A stretch of 64,000 nucleotides of DNA from NCBI GenBank assembly GCA_963971425.1, contig OZ020520.1:11159807-11223806 (forward strand). Reading direction: 5' to 3'. Positions 23,131 through 33,840 of the stretch are shown here, one piece after another; within the stretch, counting starts at the first letter, position 1, and each line of letters opens with the position of its first letter. The notes below the pieces were generated by a model. That model made no database searches, was not told the origin of the DNA, and saw nothing but the letters and a program-made list of their open reading frames with translations. Both the position numbers and the translations under genes were made by a program. This stretch comes from Bryoerythrophyllum caledonicum. Its lineage: Eukaryota; Streptophyta; Bryopsida; Pottiales; Pottiaceae.

Positions 23131-24181
23131 ATCATGCCACGGATATTGTCTAACCCCACACGTGCATGTTGGTGTATGTTGTAGTTGGAAGTGGCATGGG
23201 GGGGTGGTTGGTCTATTGTTTATGGATTGTTGGAGATGTATTCCGTTTGCAATGTCCTCTGGACTGGTTAAAATGTTGTTGTTTTGATCTAAAATGCAGT
23301 CTAGTGGCAGATTTGTGTTATTTTTAAAGATTTTTCTGTTAATCTTTTTTGGGCTAGTTTCGTGTAATTGACGATACTTAGAAATGGCTTTTTTGACACA
23401 TTCTCTTGCATATTTTGTAGTAATTTTTCGAGCTTCTTTGTTGGCAGTTTTAGCAATGGTTGCAATGTCTTTTAGCCAGTCTTCGTGAGGGGTGTTGGGA
23501 AGTGGTATTTGTGAGATTTGAGGGTGATGGAGGTTTTGTAGTTTGGAGAGTATGGGGTGGGTATGCCAATTTCGGTTAGTTTTAGCAACATAAATTGTTT
23601 TACGAATGGTATGGTATGTCGCAAGATGTTGTTTCCACCTTTTTGCTAGTTTTCTCGGGAGATACCCGCCTTGTTTCGAGGTTCTAGGTGTGAGTTGTGG
23701 AATCGGAGGCGCTGTACAAGTCTTTTCTAATGTAGTAGAAATTTCATTAATAAGTTTGTCAAGAGTCGTGCAGGCTTCTTGCCATTGTATGTGTGTGAGG
23801 TGTTGGTGATTTGAAAGAATGTTTGTAAGGGAGTCTATTTGTAGTGAATTTTTTTCAAAAAATATTGTGTTAAAGTTATCAAGTTTTTCTTTTGGGATGG
23901 GGTTTAGTATTCTGATATCATTTGAATTGATGGTTGTGGAAGGTCTACTTATAAGGGTGTTGTGAGGTATATTGAGTTGGATTGGGAAGTGGTCTGAGTT
24001 TAAATTGATTGTGGTGTTGGTGCTAGATGTGTATTGGGTATGGTTAGGTGTTTTAATGTAGAATCCATCAATTAGGCTAGTGTGTGTCTAATTGAGTCCA
24101 CCTTGGCGAGAATATTGTGTATTGGTAGGGATCAAATATAGTTCTAATTCATCCGTATAATTACGCCATTGATAGTCTATA
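23131..24181 (-). pseudogene. LINE ORF2 of copy B, end of APE endonuclease and APE-RT linker (truncated)
   Basis: This aligns with copy A 1840-2905. It includes the last APE motifs (the SLIDGFYIKT and SDHFPIQLNIP region) with a stop after the SLI position, then the linker. Homology to copy A stops at 24180 inside the APE domain, where the older LINE resumes with the target duplication. This is the 5' truncation point of copy B. Confidence 0.78.
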
Positions 24182-26763
24182 GGCTATGGAACCAATATCA
24201 TAACAAACTACAAAATCCCACAAACATAGAGCCAATAACCCATCCATTTGAAATTGAAATAGTTTGGCTACACCAAAGATATAAATATTGCATCCCAAAA
24301 ACTGACCCCTTAAATTTACACAATATACACTACACACGTCCATTCTAAACTCACTAATCTCATCCTTCAACATCCAACACTTGTACTTCTCATCCCTTGT
24401 CACATGCTCCATGCAACTCACTAAGTTCCATTCATCATCTGAAAAAGATAAAATCTTTGGCTCATTAGAAAATGCCTTTGACCACAAATGGATTGGAAAT
24501 GGTATTGCACACCCCCACAATATAAAAGATATACAACAAGCAATTCATTGGGCAAGACTAGTGGCCAAAAATGATCCAATAAATACTTCTACCTTTATTT
24601 TAACTCCATATAATAGCTGGTACCAAAACCTTATCCTCCACTTAGAACCATTTCCAAATTCCCACATCATTGCATTATTTACAGCAGATTCGGTGCCATT
24701 ATCCATATGAAGAACCAACTATTCCACCCAAACTAAAAAGCAAACCTCGACTCGAGCCATCCACCATACAAATATTATGCATACACCACCAAGATAATGA
24801 TGTCTGTAGCATGGAAAAACTTGCTACATTTACTAACATAACGAACAAACTTAACATACACCGATTATATACAAAAATAGCCCCACCTATACCTTTCCAT
24901 ACCCCGGTGAATCGCAACAAAAAATGGTCCTGACATAAGTATGCACACACAACACCAATCCAACTCACGACTCCACCCCCCTCCCCACATAACATGATAC
25001 TAGCCCCCTAAAATTTGAACCTGCACATAGTTACTACACATATGGTTTCTTCAAAGGACCTGTAGTAGCTAGCCCCAGACATTGGCATAGTGAAAAAACA
25101 AGATATGGTATATATAACTTTACCAAAGAGATAAAAATATCCAAAAGACTCCATGGACTTCAAAATATCCTTAGATTAGAGATGATGGCCCTCCACAAAG
25201 CCCTAAAATTTATCTCAACACAATATGCTAATGAATCCGCACACATCTTTACAGACTACATAACCGTCTTGTACCTATTAAACACACAAATAACACACCT
25301 TACCCTCCACAATAGTCACCCTCACCAAGCCATACTAACATCTATGGTCCAAATGCTACAAAATCGCACACAAATTACAACCTTCCACAAAGTTTGAGCA
25401 CATGCCAATATAGAAGGAAACGAACAAGCGAATAAACTAGCTAAGGAAGGATTAGGTAAATCCCATAGAAATGCCAAACACTCACACGAACATGCCCACG
25501 CTACCCCATATTACTTCCAAAGAGAAAGTTGGTCTACTATGGAAGACACCTCGGACAAAGGCCCCATCAGAATTTTTGATAAATAAGAGCTAATCAACAA
25601 CTTAGAGTTGTTTTAAAAAACAAGAGCCTAGACTTAATCTTGGAAATTTTTTTCAAACATAGACAAATGGACCGGTAACAAAACATTAATAACAAACTCT
25701 CTACAAATTTTTGGAAAAATCCCACAATTACAGACTCACAAAAAATATGTCTCATCAAATTCCATACTAGACAGTATATAAGAAATGCCCGCAAAAAACT
25801 CTTCATTGGAATAGAAAGATTCCTATCCATAACATGCCCAATATGCATCTTCACGGACTAGACACATGGCTACACGTACTCTTCAAATGCCAAAACCACC
25901 ACATACACTCCCTAATTGTCAAAAAGCACAATAAAGCAGTTTGGGTAATCCATAAACTAATCATATCTTCTAACAAATCATGATGCTTTATACTTATGAA
26001 CGCCGGAACCTTCAACAACAATCCACAAGAAAACACGGTCCTTCCATGGCTACTTCCATGCACATGTGGGAACCAAAGATGTCATTGTAATGCCAGATTC
26101 AAACCAGATATACTATGCGTTAAAAGACTACCATATGAAGACCCCCCACCGGACCACATAAATACAAACCCTACCATCCAATTCATTGAACTCAAATACT
26201 ATAATGACAGATTCTCACCAGAAGCAATCGAAAACAAAATTAATAAATACCAACCACTTATTAATGACATTGGTGCTTTTGGATGGAAAGTTGATCCCTT
26301 TATTGTCATTATTGCTGGAGCTAGAGCTACTACCTTTATTCCCTCTATGAAAAGTCTCGAAAAAACATATAACGTTCCCATTAATCCAATTAAAAAGACT
26401 TTCACTAAAATTAATACTATCGCTATCCAACATGCAATGTCCATACTTCTATACAAACGTAAACTTGAAAACAACCAACCTCTCCCAGACTTACATGATA
26501 CCTCTTAAAACCCTTAAAAACACACATTCAACCTCAACAAATCTTCCCTTGGACTAGCGCCTTGTGGCTCCAACTGTTCCTTACTCCTTGTTATTGATTA
26601 CTAGTTACTGGTCACTGGTCACTGGTTACATTGTGTCTACCCTCAAAAGGGGGGAGTAGTTCCATACTACTAAATCTACGCCCGGTGGACATGGATTTAG
26701 TGGTGAAACAAACAGACACTTTATTCACTTCAACCCTCCCTTCGAGGACCGGAGTTCTTCTTC
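24182..26763 (+). pseudogene. LINE fragment C: 3' half of the oldest LINE copy (linker, RNase H, zinc finger, restriction-like endonuclease, 3'UTR)
   Basis: It starts with the target duplication GGCTATGGAACCAA and continues exactly where fragment D (9795-11268) stops. The linker reads FDHKWIGNGIAHPHN at 24470-24530. RNase H pieces include IFTDYITVLYLLNTQ (about 25240-25290) and HANIEGNEQANKLAKEG (about 25400). The frame 25996-26508 carries CKPDILCV-like text (KPD), FIELKYYNDRFSPE and NKYQPL, then AGARATTF, and ends LENNQPLPD. The 3'UTR follows to a TTC run at about 26763. Many stops and frameshifts make it older than copy B. Its KPD ... E-x-K motif is better kept than in B. Confidence 0.82.
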
Positions 26764-26915
26764 GTTATATATTTTGTCGTTCTGTAATTGTCACTTTTTG
26801 TGGGTTTTATATTAGGTATATATCAAGTTTTGTATGTATGTCTTTTGGTGTAAGTTGATTTTTTTTGGTAGGATACTTTAGGTAGTATTTGTTGGATCTC
26901 TCTAGTTTTGGACTA
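26764..26915. other. Spacer between LINE 3' end and MITE
   Basis: AT-rich sequence just beyond the TTC tail of the oldest LINE. I see no feature in it. Confidence 0.4.
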
Positions 26916-27265
26916 CAAGCCTTTAGAGGAGGGTGGGTGGAGTAAAACCTAGCCCCTATTTTATTTTAGGATGGAGGACCTATTTAAAGCAAAAGGGGCC
27001 CTCTTAAAAAGCCTTAGAACCCCATAAAATGGAATCTCCTTATTGACCCTAGTCGAGCGTTGTACCAAACCTCAACCTCGGGTGGATCTATTCTCTCGCC
27101 CTGCATGTTTTAGGATTCTAGAGGTTTTTTTTGGACTTTTTTGGCCAAATTTGGAGCCTATGGCCTCAAATTACCCTCGGTGGCCTACCATTGATCAGGT
27201 AGGGCCCCCCTCCAACATAAAAATAGGGGCCGGTTTTGTCCCTACTCTCCCAAGCTTGAGGCTTG
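26916..27265. mobile_element. MITE family X, copy 1 (about 350 bp)
   Basis: The ends are imperfect inverted repeats. The left end reads AGAGGAGGGTGGGTGGAGTA then CCTAGCCCCTATTTTATTTTAGG; the right end, reverse-complemented, has GGGAGAGTAGGGACAAAACC then GGCCCCTATTTTTATG. The interior (GCCAAATTTGGAGCCTATGG, TGGCCTACCATTG) matches 59860-59940 in the same orientation. No coding capacity and no clear target duplication were seen. Confidence 0.65.
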
Positions 27266-27620
27266 GTGCAATGCTCGACCGGGGTATTTAGGCAAATCCC
27301 ATAAAATGAGAGGATCTAAAAAATGAGAGTGCCATTAAGAAAGGGCCCACCCCCTCAAAGATGCTCGTAGCCCAAAAATATAGAGATTTGTATTTGGTAT
27401 TGTGTTTTGTAGGGTTGATTGATGAATTTGGTATTTGTTTGATAGATTGTAGCTTGTGTGTTGGAAATTGCATGTTAAGTGACATGTTTCATTATTATTT
27501 TGTTGCGCAAAAACATTAATTAGGAGTGATACACTATAGTTCTAAGGGCATGTTTTGTATTGATTTTTGAAGTTTTCAAGATTCATGAGGCATGTGCCAT
27601 TTGGTTTTATCAGTATTTTT

Positions 27621-28251
27621 TAGGGGGGGTTTACACTACGGACCAAGAACTTGTCCCATGCACCTCTAAAACCTGTGATTGGCTCCATCAACTCGTCCCG
27701 GGATGACTTGGGTTTACACTACGAGGAAAAAAGAAAAGTGACCAAAGGATTTGAGGTCCTCAAAAGGCCTAGAAATAGGCCTAATGGATAATGTTGAAGG
27801 GACCCCTGGATTTTGCGGTGAGAGAGGCAAAAAGGGTTCTGCCATTGCTGAAACGAGGAGACCATGGGCCTGAAATGCGGTTCTATTTGTTTTAATTGAT
27901 TTTTTATTTTGTATTTAAAAAAAAAATTGGTTGGTTTTTTGGAGGGGTCCAACGTTACTATAGATACAATGGCGGCCTCCTTATTTGTCTTATTGGCTAT
28001 TTTATTTTCTTTGTTATTTTAGGCAATACTGTCATTATTAGGCATTCATTAAAAAAAATCAGCACGCCCACTTTTTAGTACATGGTCATTCCTCCCGGTC
28101 CAAGTTTGCTTTACACTTAGTGAGAGGCCCAAGGGCTTTAAAAATTACATTTTTCTGAAGTGTGACTATGGAAGAGTGACCATGAAGTGTGACCATGGAA
28201 TTAATCCATTTTCCTTGGTCACGGCTCCTATTCTATAGTTTAAACCGCCCC
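27621..28251. mobile_element. Tourist-like MITE, 631 bp, with TTA target duplication
   Basis: The left end GGGGGGGTTTACACTACGGA and the right end, reverse-complemented GGGGCGGTTTAAACTATAGA, form about 20-bp inverted repeats. TTA flanks both sides (27618-27620 and 28252-28254), the target duplication of PIF/Harbinger and Tourist elements. A second inner GGGTTTACACTACGAGG copy lies at 27711. There is no gene inside. Confidence 0.75.
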
Positions 28252-29599
28252 TTAATCCCTAAAGGTCTTTGACATTTTAGCACCCAAAGTCATTGAGAAC
28301 TGCCAGTTTTAGTGCATTCAACACAAAATGCAAATAAACGCATTTTTTACATATCTAACTACAAGATCTTGTTCTAGGATTGTATAGTTGTAGGATATTG
28401 TTCTAGGATTGTACAGTTGTGTGTGGTAAATTTTTTGATCAATTTGACCGCACAAATTGTTTCCAAAGGGGAATATTGTCCTTTAGGGGTCATTGAGTAG
28501 ATGTTGTACGTGTGAAATTTATTAAGTAGTTTTTGAGTGTTGTTTTGTTGTATTTGTGTTAGTTTTGTTTAATTCTATTGACTAGTTTTTTGCTATGCTG
28601 CTACAAGTTTATGCAAACTTGTATACTTTGTTATCCCTCTTTAGTTATATATTTGTTGAAGGTGTTTTTTTTAGCTATTCTTCTATGCAAATTAGGTATG
28701 CATTTTAAAAAGAAAAGACTTCCATGCTAAATAATTTGTATGGAAGTTGGGTGGCAAGGTTTGGTGCACATTTGGATAGGCCGCATATGCCCTTGTGATG
28801 CTAATAAGGTGCTTATTTAGTTTTTTGATGTCTAGAATGGAATATGGTACAAAACATTCATGTAATGCCATGAGTTGTTTGCTTTGTTTTATGAGTTTAG
28901 TTGTGATGATTTTTCTACGTATGTTCCTTTCAAGTAAGGCTACGAGTTGTACTCCTAGTTATTTATTGAGTTTGTTTAAGTGTAGGACTAGTATGAGTTT
29001 TTTTTAGCAAGCTATTTTGTATATTGGGATATAGATATCACTACACTAAAAATGACAAATATTTTCACAAATTTAACTTACCTTGATAAATTCTAATTGC
29101 AAACCTAGATACTAGTAGTACCAACACTAAAATATCAATATTGATTCAACAAGTTACTTTAGGTGAAACATTTAAGTGTTGTTAGTAGTATTAGATTTGT
29201 ATACTAAATATGATATCAAGTGTGGCTTGACAATTACTATTACTTATCTCACTATATAATTCTCTCTAAATATTATCAAGATGAAATTTAATGTGTGCTA
29301 TACAATGAAGTAAACATCAGTAAATGTCAAGCCAATCTAGGGGGTATAGGAAACCTTACACTAAATGTGCACATGTAACATTTTTCTATTATAAAAATGT
29401 ACTAAAGTTAAAAAATAGTAATAGATTAATATTCAATGCTAGCCACATGTGGACCTTTGTTGACATTAGGAGTCTGTATTTGTAAGTAGTGTTTGTACTT
29501 GTAACTAGGGGAACTTTGTATTCGTAACTAATTACCATAAATGGCGTAGTGCCGCTTACTAGGATGCCAAGAAAGTAAATGCTATATGTTGCTAACGTA
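28252..29599. other. AT-rich spacer, no gene
   Basis: Only short chance frames occur. A short direct duplication (GTTCTAGGATTGTA at 28371 and 28400) and CACTACACTAAAAATGACA at 29041, similar to plant MITE termini, are the only features I noticed. Confidence 0.4.
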
Positions 29600-29803
29600 G
29601 GACAACCCAAAACCAACCAACAACTCAGTACCACTCCTTTCTATACCCTCTCTAGATTTTAGGGAGGAAATTGTAACTCGTCACCACATGACTTATAAAC
29701 TCATTGGTCCTCCCTCAAATCTAGGAAGGGTATATCCTCCCTAGAATGTAGGAAGGGTATAGACGGGAGCTATATTGGCCAACCGGTCGGTTTTGGATTG
29801 TCC
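29600..29803. mobile_element. MITE family Y, copy 1 (about 204 bp)
   Basis: The left end GGACAACCCAAAACCAACCA and the right end, reverse-complemented GGACAATCCAAAACCGACC, are inverted repeats. The inner parts (TACCACTCCTTTCTATACCC against GGGTATAGACGGGAGCTATA) continue the symmetry. Copies 2 and 3 are at 39462-39670 and 39943-40152. Confidence 0.65.
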
Positions 29804-29835
29804 AAACTTATCATTTTAAGTGTCTTGCACAAGCG

Positions 29836-29911
29836 CAAAGAAAAAGAAAAAAGAAAAAGAAGGAAAGGAAAAGGAAGACGGAAACAAAAAAAGAAAAAGA
29901 AAAGCACGGCT
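29836..29911. repeat. Polypurine tract (AAGAAA-rich)
   Basis: About 75 bases with nearly only A and G on the plus strand, made of AAAGAAA and AAGGAAA words. It is upstream of the gene at 30204 by about 290 bases. Confidence 0.7.
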
Positions 29912-30203
29912 TCATATAGTTAGCGGCAGTTAAATGTTAACAGAAAGTGAAGAGCTCATCTGGAATGGACGGCCCAGATTGGCCAGATTGGCCGTGGCCT
30001 TCTCGATGGGCAGTTGAGCTAACGACCTTCAACCTGGTTTAGAATCAGTCACAACTGTAGGCTCATGGTACCAGAACAACGCACACCTAGATTACAGCCC
30101 CATAAGGTGATCCCTTCACCACTGCAGTAGTAGTAGTAACATCTCATTCTTCCATAATCTCATCCTAGAGAAACCGACTCCTACAGATACCTCTAGTGAA
30201 TGA

Positions 30204-31651
30204 ATGGGGGGGAGAGTTGAGGTGTGGAAATTGGCGCCATGCGGCAGATTTAGTGACAGCAGGAAGTCCAAGTGGCTGGACATCCACAAGCTGCAGGAAG
30301 AGATCGCCGCAGTGGACGCGCGAGTGAGCTCCATCAATGAGCAGATCGACATCCTCAAGGCCGCGCTTCCGGAGCTGGACAACAAGATCCGGAATGCCGC
30401 CTCGGGCATGCCCACGTGCTCGTTCCCGCTGGACGAGCTGCAGAGCCTCAAGACCATCCACTTCAAACTGCTGCACTTCTGGGAGGATATGAGCCGCAAG
30501 CAGCTGAAGAAGCTGGAATGCCTCTCCAACTGTAAGACGTACACAACCAAGTTGAATCCATTACAACTCAACCAACCATCCAATGTGTGTAGTACCTAGA
30601 ATGAGCCTGACCGCAACTAAACTCACACCTTAACACCCCCAGTCACCCACTTGACAGGTATCTTTCATACTTGCAAGTGTAGTGACAGCACAATCTAGCT
30701 AGCTAATTCGTTGCGACATCCCCTAACGAAACATTATATTCTTTAGTTCGCACGATGGAGCTAGAGCTTTTAACCCTTGAAGACAATGTGTAAAATTTGA
30801 AGCGGTTTAAATACACTACAGAGGTCTCTCTTTCCTATTTACAAAGTAGGAGAAGAGTAGGGTAGGGAACTTACCTTTTGGTGGATCAGGTCTGCAAATA
30901 TTGAAGGAGCAGAAGAGGAGTAACAGGAACGGGCTTTCTAACGAGATTGACAACTGCAAGGGAATTGAGAAGGTGCAATCAGATATGCGCAAGAACCAGG
31001 AGCTTGAAGTTAAACTGTACTTAGAGAGGATTTCTTGCGTAACTTCAAAATTTGGCAGAACAGTTTACAATCCCCTTAAAAGCGGTAAGTGTAGAATTTC
31101 CATCCAAGGCTGGTGAGATCAAGTAAGTACCTTCTCTGAAATTCGGCTGAGCTGATGTTTGGCTGATAAGCAGGTGCTTTAGTTCCAGATCTTCAGCAGA
31201 TTCCAATACCTTCAGCTCCAGATTTGCACCGGGAAACTCCAGCTCCAGCTCCAGCTCAGGAACAAATCCCACCTCCTTCACTTTCAGCTCATCATTGGCA
31301 CAAGTGCAAGGATAGTGCTACAAATCCTTCAAGTCCTGGTGTCTACAATACCATTGAAGTTTAGGGGATAGACATTTTCAAAATTTTCTATCTCATACCT
31401 GGAAGACGAAGAGGAACAGTCGACTGCAACATGAGAACATTGTGTACGTGTAATATTAGAAAACAAAGTTGATAAAAATATTGCAGACAGGACCAGAAAT
31501 AAGAAAAGGACACACAGAGCCTCTTGTGATGTTGGAAAGCCTGGACAATGAACAAGCACTGGCGAGGGTACTCCATGAACATCACAAGACAGATTGGAAA
31601 CCTGGACAATTGAAAGACAGAGCAGATGAAGAGAAAAAATTGGATCAGTGA
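30204..31651 (+). CDS. Unrecognised coiled-coil protein gene, 3-4 exons
   Basis: Exons fit at 30204-30531, 30890-31084 and 31174 onward with GT-AG borders and matching phases (T|GT for Cys, G|GT for Gly). The plain reading stops at a TAG ending at 31364, giving 237 residues. A fourth exon is likely at 31487-31651 (TTGCAG acceptor), reading TGPEIRKGHTEPLVMLESLD and ending EEKKLDQ; joining from a weaker donor at 31341 keeps phase and gives 284 residues. Exon 1 encodes KWLDIHKLQEEIAAVDARVS with heptads, ending FHFWEDMSRKQLKKLE-like text; exon 2 is charged and helical; exon 3 is proline/alanine-rich (PAPAPAQEQIPPP). No signal peptide or membrane segment is evident. I do not recognise the family. 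The codon use and clean splice phases argue that it is real. It is convergent with CPN60B, 280 bases apart. Confidence 0.65.
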
Positions 31652-31931
31652 ATTCCAGCAAGATTGGTAAACCTGCATCCCTCGATAAATCTTTTGTGTC
31701 CTAACAGTTGCGTTAACGTAGCTATAACTAAGTTGAGGTCTTGGACTAAGATGATTGTTCTCTAGGTAGTTGCTCTTCAAGGTCTGAGGGTGTAATGAAA
31801 GATGCTCCGATCCCTCTCAGGCCATGCTCACTACTCTAAATATTCCCGTTTCTGTAGAAACCGTTTCTATTTCTCGGCCCGTCCATCGCCAAAAAATCGC
31901 AATTGAAGACCATTTATCCTCCACTCGTCTC

Positions 31932-33771
31932 TCAGTAACCGTATCCTGCAGATCCAAATCGGAGATTTAGTACATGAGACTCTAAAAACCCATTTTCGCA
32001 ACCAGAGCTATGTTCCAACAATCAGCCAAGTAGTTAATAAGACCAAGCTAGAAGAATGATTGTTCGATGAAAATACCTGATGCATCCATGGGGTTTCCGG
32101 CCACAGCAGGCTGCTCTTCCTTGATTTCAGTAACCACTACATCAGATGTCAAGAAAATCTTGGCTACTGATGCGGCATGCTCCAAGCAGCACCTGACGAC
32201 CTGCATGGCGCGTTTCCAAAACACAATCAGACAATGACAAAACCTCAACCACTCTAACCGACGCTTCAAAATATATTCGCAGAAAACTCAACGTGATTCG
32301 AGACCCACCTTAGCAGGATCGATGATACCGGCAGCCATGAGGTCCTCGTACACACCAGTGGCAGCGTTGTAACCAAAAGCTGGGTTGTCGTTCGCCAAAA
32401 CCTGTCGATCACGGGACCAGAAATTCACAGTAAGCACCTAAACTTCAGTTTCGACGAGATTGTAGCCAGAGAAGACATTTATTGCGATACTCACCTTCTC
32501 AACCACAACGCTTCCGTTCACACCAGCATTCTTGGCAATCAGCTTCAGAGGGTAGCACAAAGCCCGCCTCACAATCTCGGCACCAACCTGAATAGTGACA
32601 GAGGTCCGGCATTCACGTCAGGGGCGTGGAAGTTAAAAAAGAAGACGAGTATTCAAACTTCAAGGGATGAATCCTCGATAATTCACCAGGTCCGCCTTAC
32701 CTTCTGCTCATCGTTGTCCAAAGTAGCCTTGATGGCATCCACTTTACTAGCCAGTCTCAGCAAAGTGCATCCTCCACCAACAACGATTCCTTCTTCCACC
32801 GCGGCCTTGGTGGCGTTCAACGCATCCTCGACACGGAGCTTCTTCTCCTTGAGCTCAGTTTCGGTTTGAGCTCCGACCTGGATGATGGCCACTCCTCCAG
32901 AGAGCTTGGCGATTCTCTCGTTCAGCTTCTCCTTCTCGTAGTCTTGCTCCGCAACTTCGATGAGGTTGCGAATCTGGTTCACACGCTTGCTGACTGCGTC
33001 CTGGGTGCTCCCGTCTCCCACAATAGTGGTTGAGTCCTTGGTGATGACCACCCTGGAGGCGGTACCCAGCACCTCAGTGCCCACCTTGTCAAGAGCCAAA
33101 CCAATCTCGTCGCGGACCACGGTACCGTTGGTCAAAATAGCAATGTCGTCCAAGTACTGGCTCTTCCTCTCACCAAACCCGGGTGCCTTCAAGGCAGCAA
33201 CCTTCAGAGAGCCCCTCAGCTTGTTTACCACCAATGTAGAGAGCGCCTCCTGCTCGATATCCTCGGCGATGATCAACAGTGGGAATCCACCACGAATCGT
33301 CTCCTCCAGAATACCGATCATGTCACGTGCGGTGGAGATCTTCTTGTCAACCAAGAGAAGCTGCACATTCCCAGAAACAGGTCATCTCAGCCAACGTTAT
33401 CCCAGAAAGATGAAATCTTGTGCACGAACCAGGTTTTAAAATGATTAAGGATCCCCAAGCCACACACCCTGCAGTTATCGTACTCCACATTCATCTTCTC
33501 GGGGTCGGTCACGAAGTAGGGCGAAATGTAACCCCTGTCGAACTGCATACCCTCAACCACATACAAGTTGTTCTCGGCACTCTTTCCTTCCTCCAAAGTC
33601 ACCACACCCTTGCGCCCCACCTTGGCCATCGCTTCGGCAATCATCTCACCGACCTCGTGGTTGTTACCGGCACTAACAGCAGCCACATCAGCCAACTCAC
33701 TGTCCTCAACCTGCCAAGTCGTCCAGCCGAGCAGTGTCATAACACCGACCTGAAAACACAGGGGAGAGAGG

Positions 33772-33840
<69 letters not shown>

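Larger units (their letters stand above)
11564..24181 (-). mobile_element. LINE copy B, 5'-truncated, inserted into LINE D/C and itself interrupted by a 6.5-kb TIR element
   Basis: Copy B reads on the minus strand from 24181 to 20215, is interrupted by the TIR element at 13658-20203, and resumes at 13657 down to 11564. Without the interruption it is about 6.06 kb. It starts inside the APE endonuclease (equivalent to residue about 455 of copy A) and runs to the family's 3' end. Its 3' terminus is a short TTC run (GAAGAAGAAGAA on the plus strand, 11564-11575) and not poly(A). A 14-bp target duplication flanks it. Several in-frame stops and frameshifts show it is dead, but it supplies the 3' half of the family that copy A lacks. 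Confidence 0.87.

Noticed and set aside
24000..24300. Head-to-head LINE junction as a twin-priming (5' inversion) event
   Set aside because: The plus-strand part contains the 3' half and tail of an element, not the 5' part of copy B, and it continues fragment D across the B insertion with a 14-bp target duplication.
30116..30583. Minus-strand 155-codon frame opposite exon 1 of the coiled-coil gene
   Set aside because: It is the antisense of a spliced plus-strand gene with good phases and has no recognisable motif.
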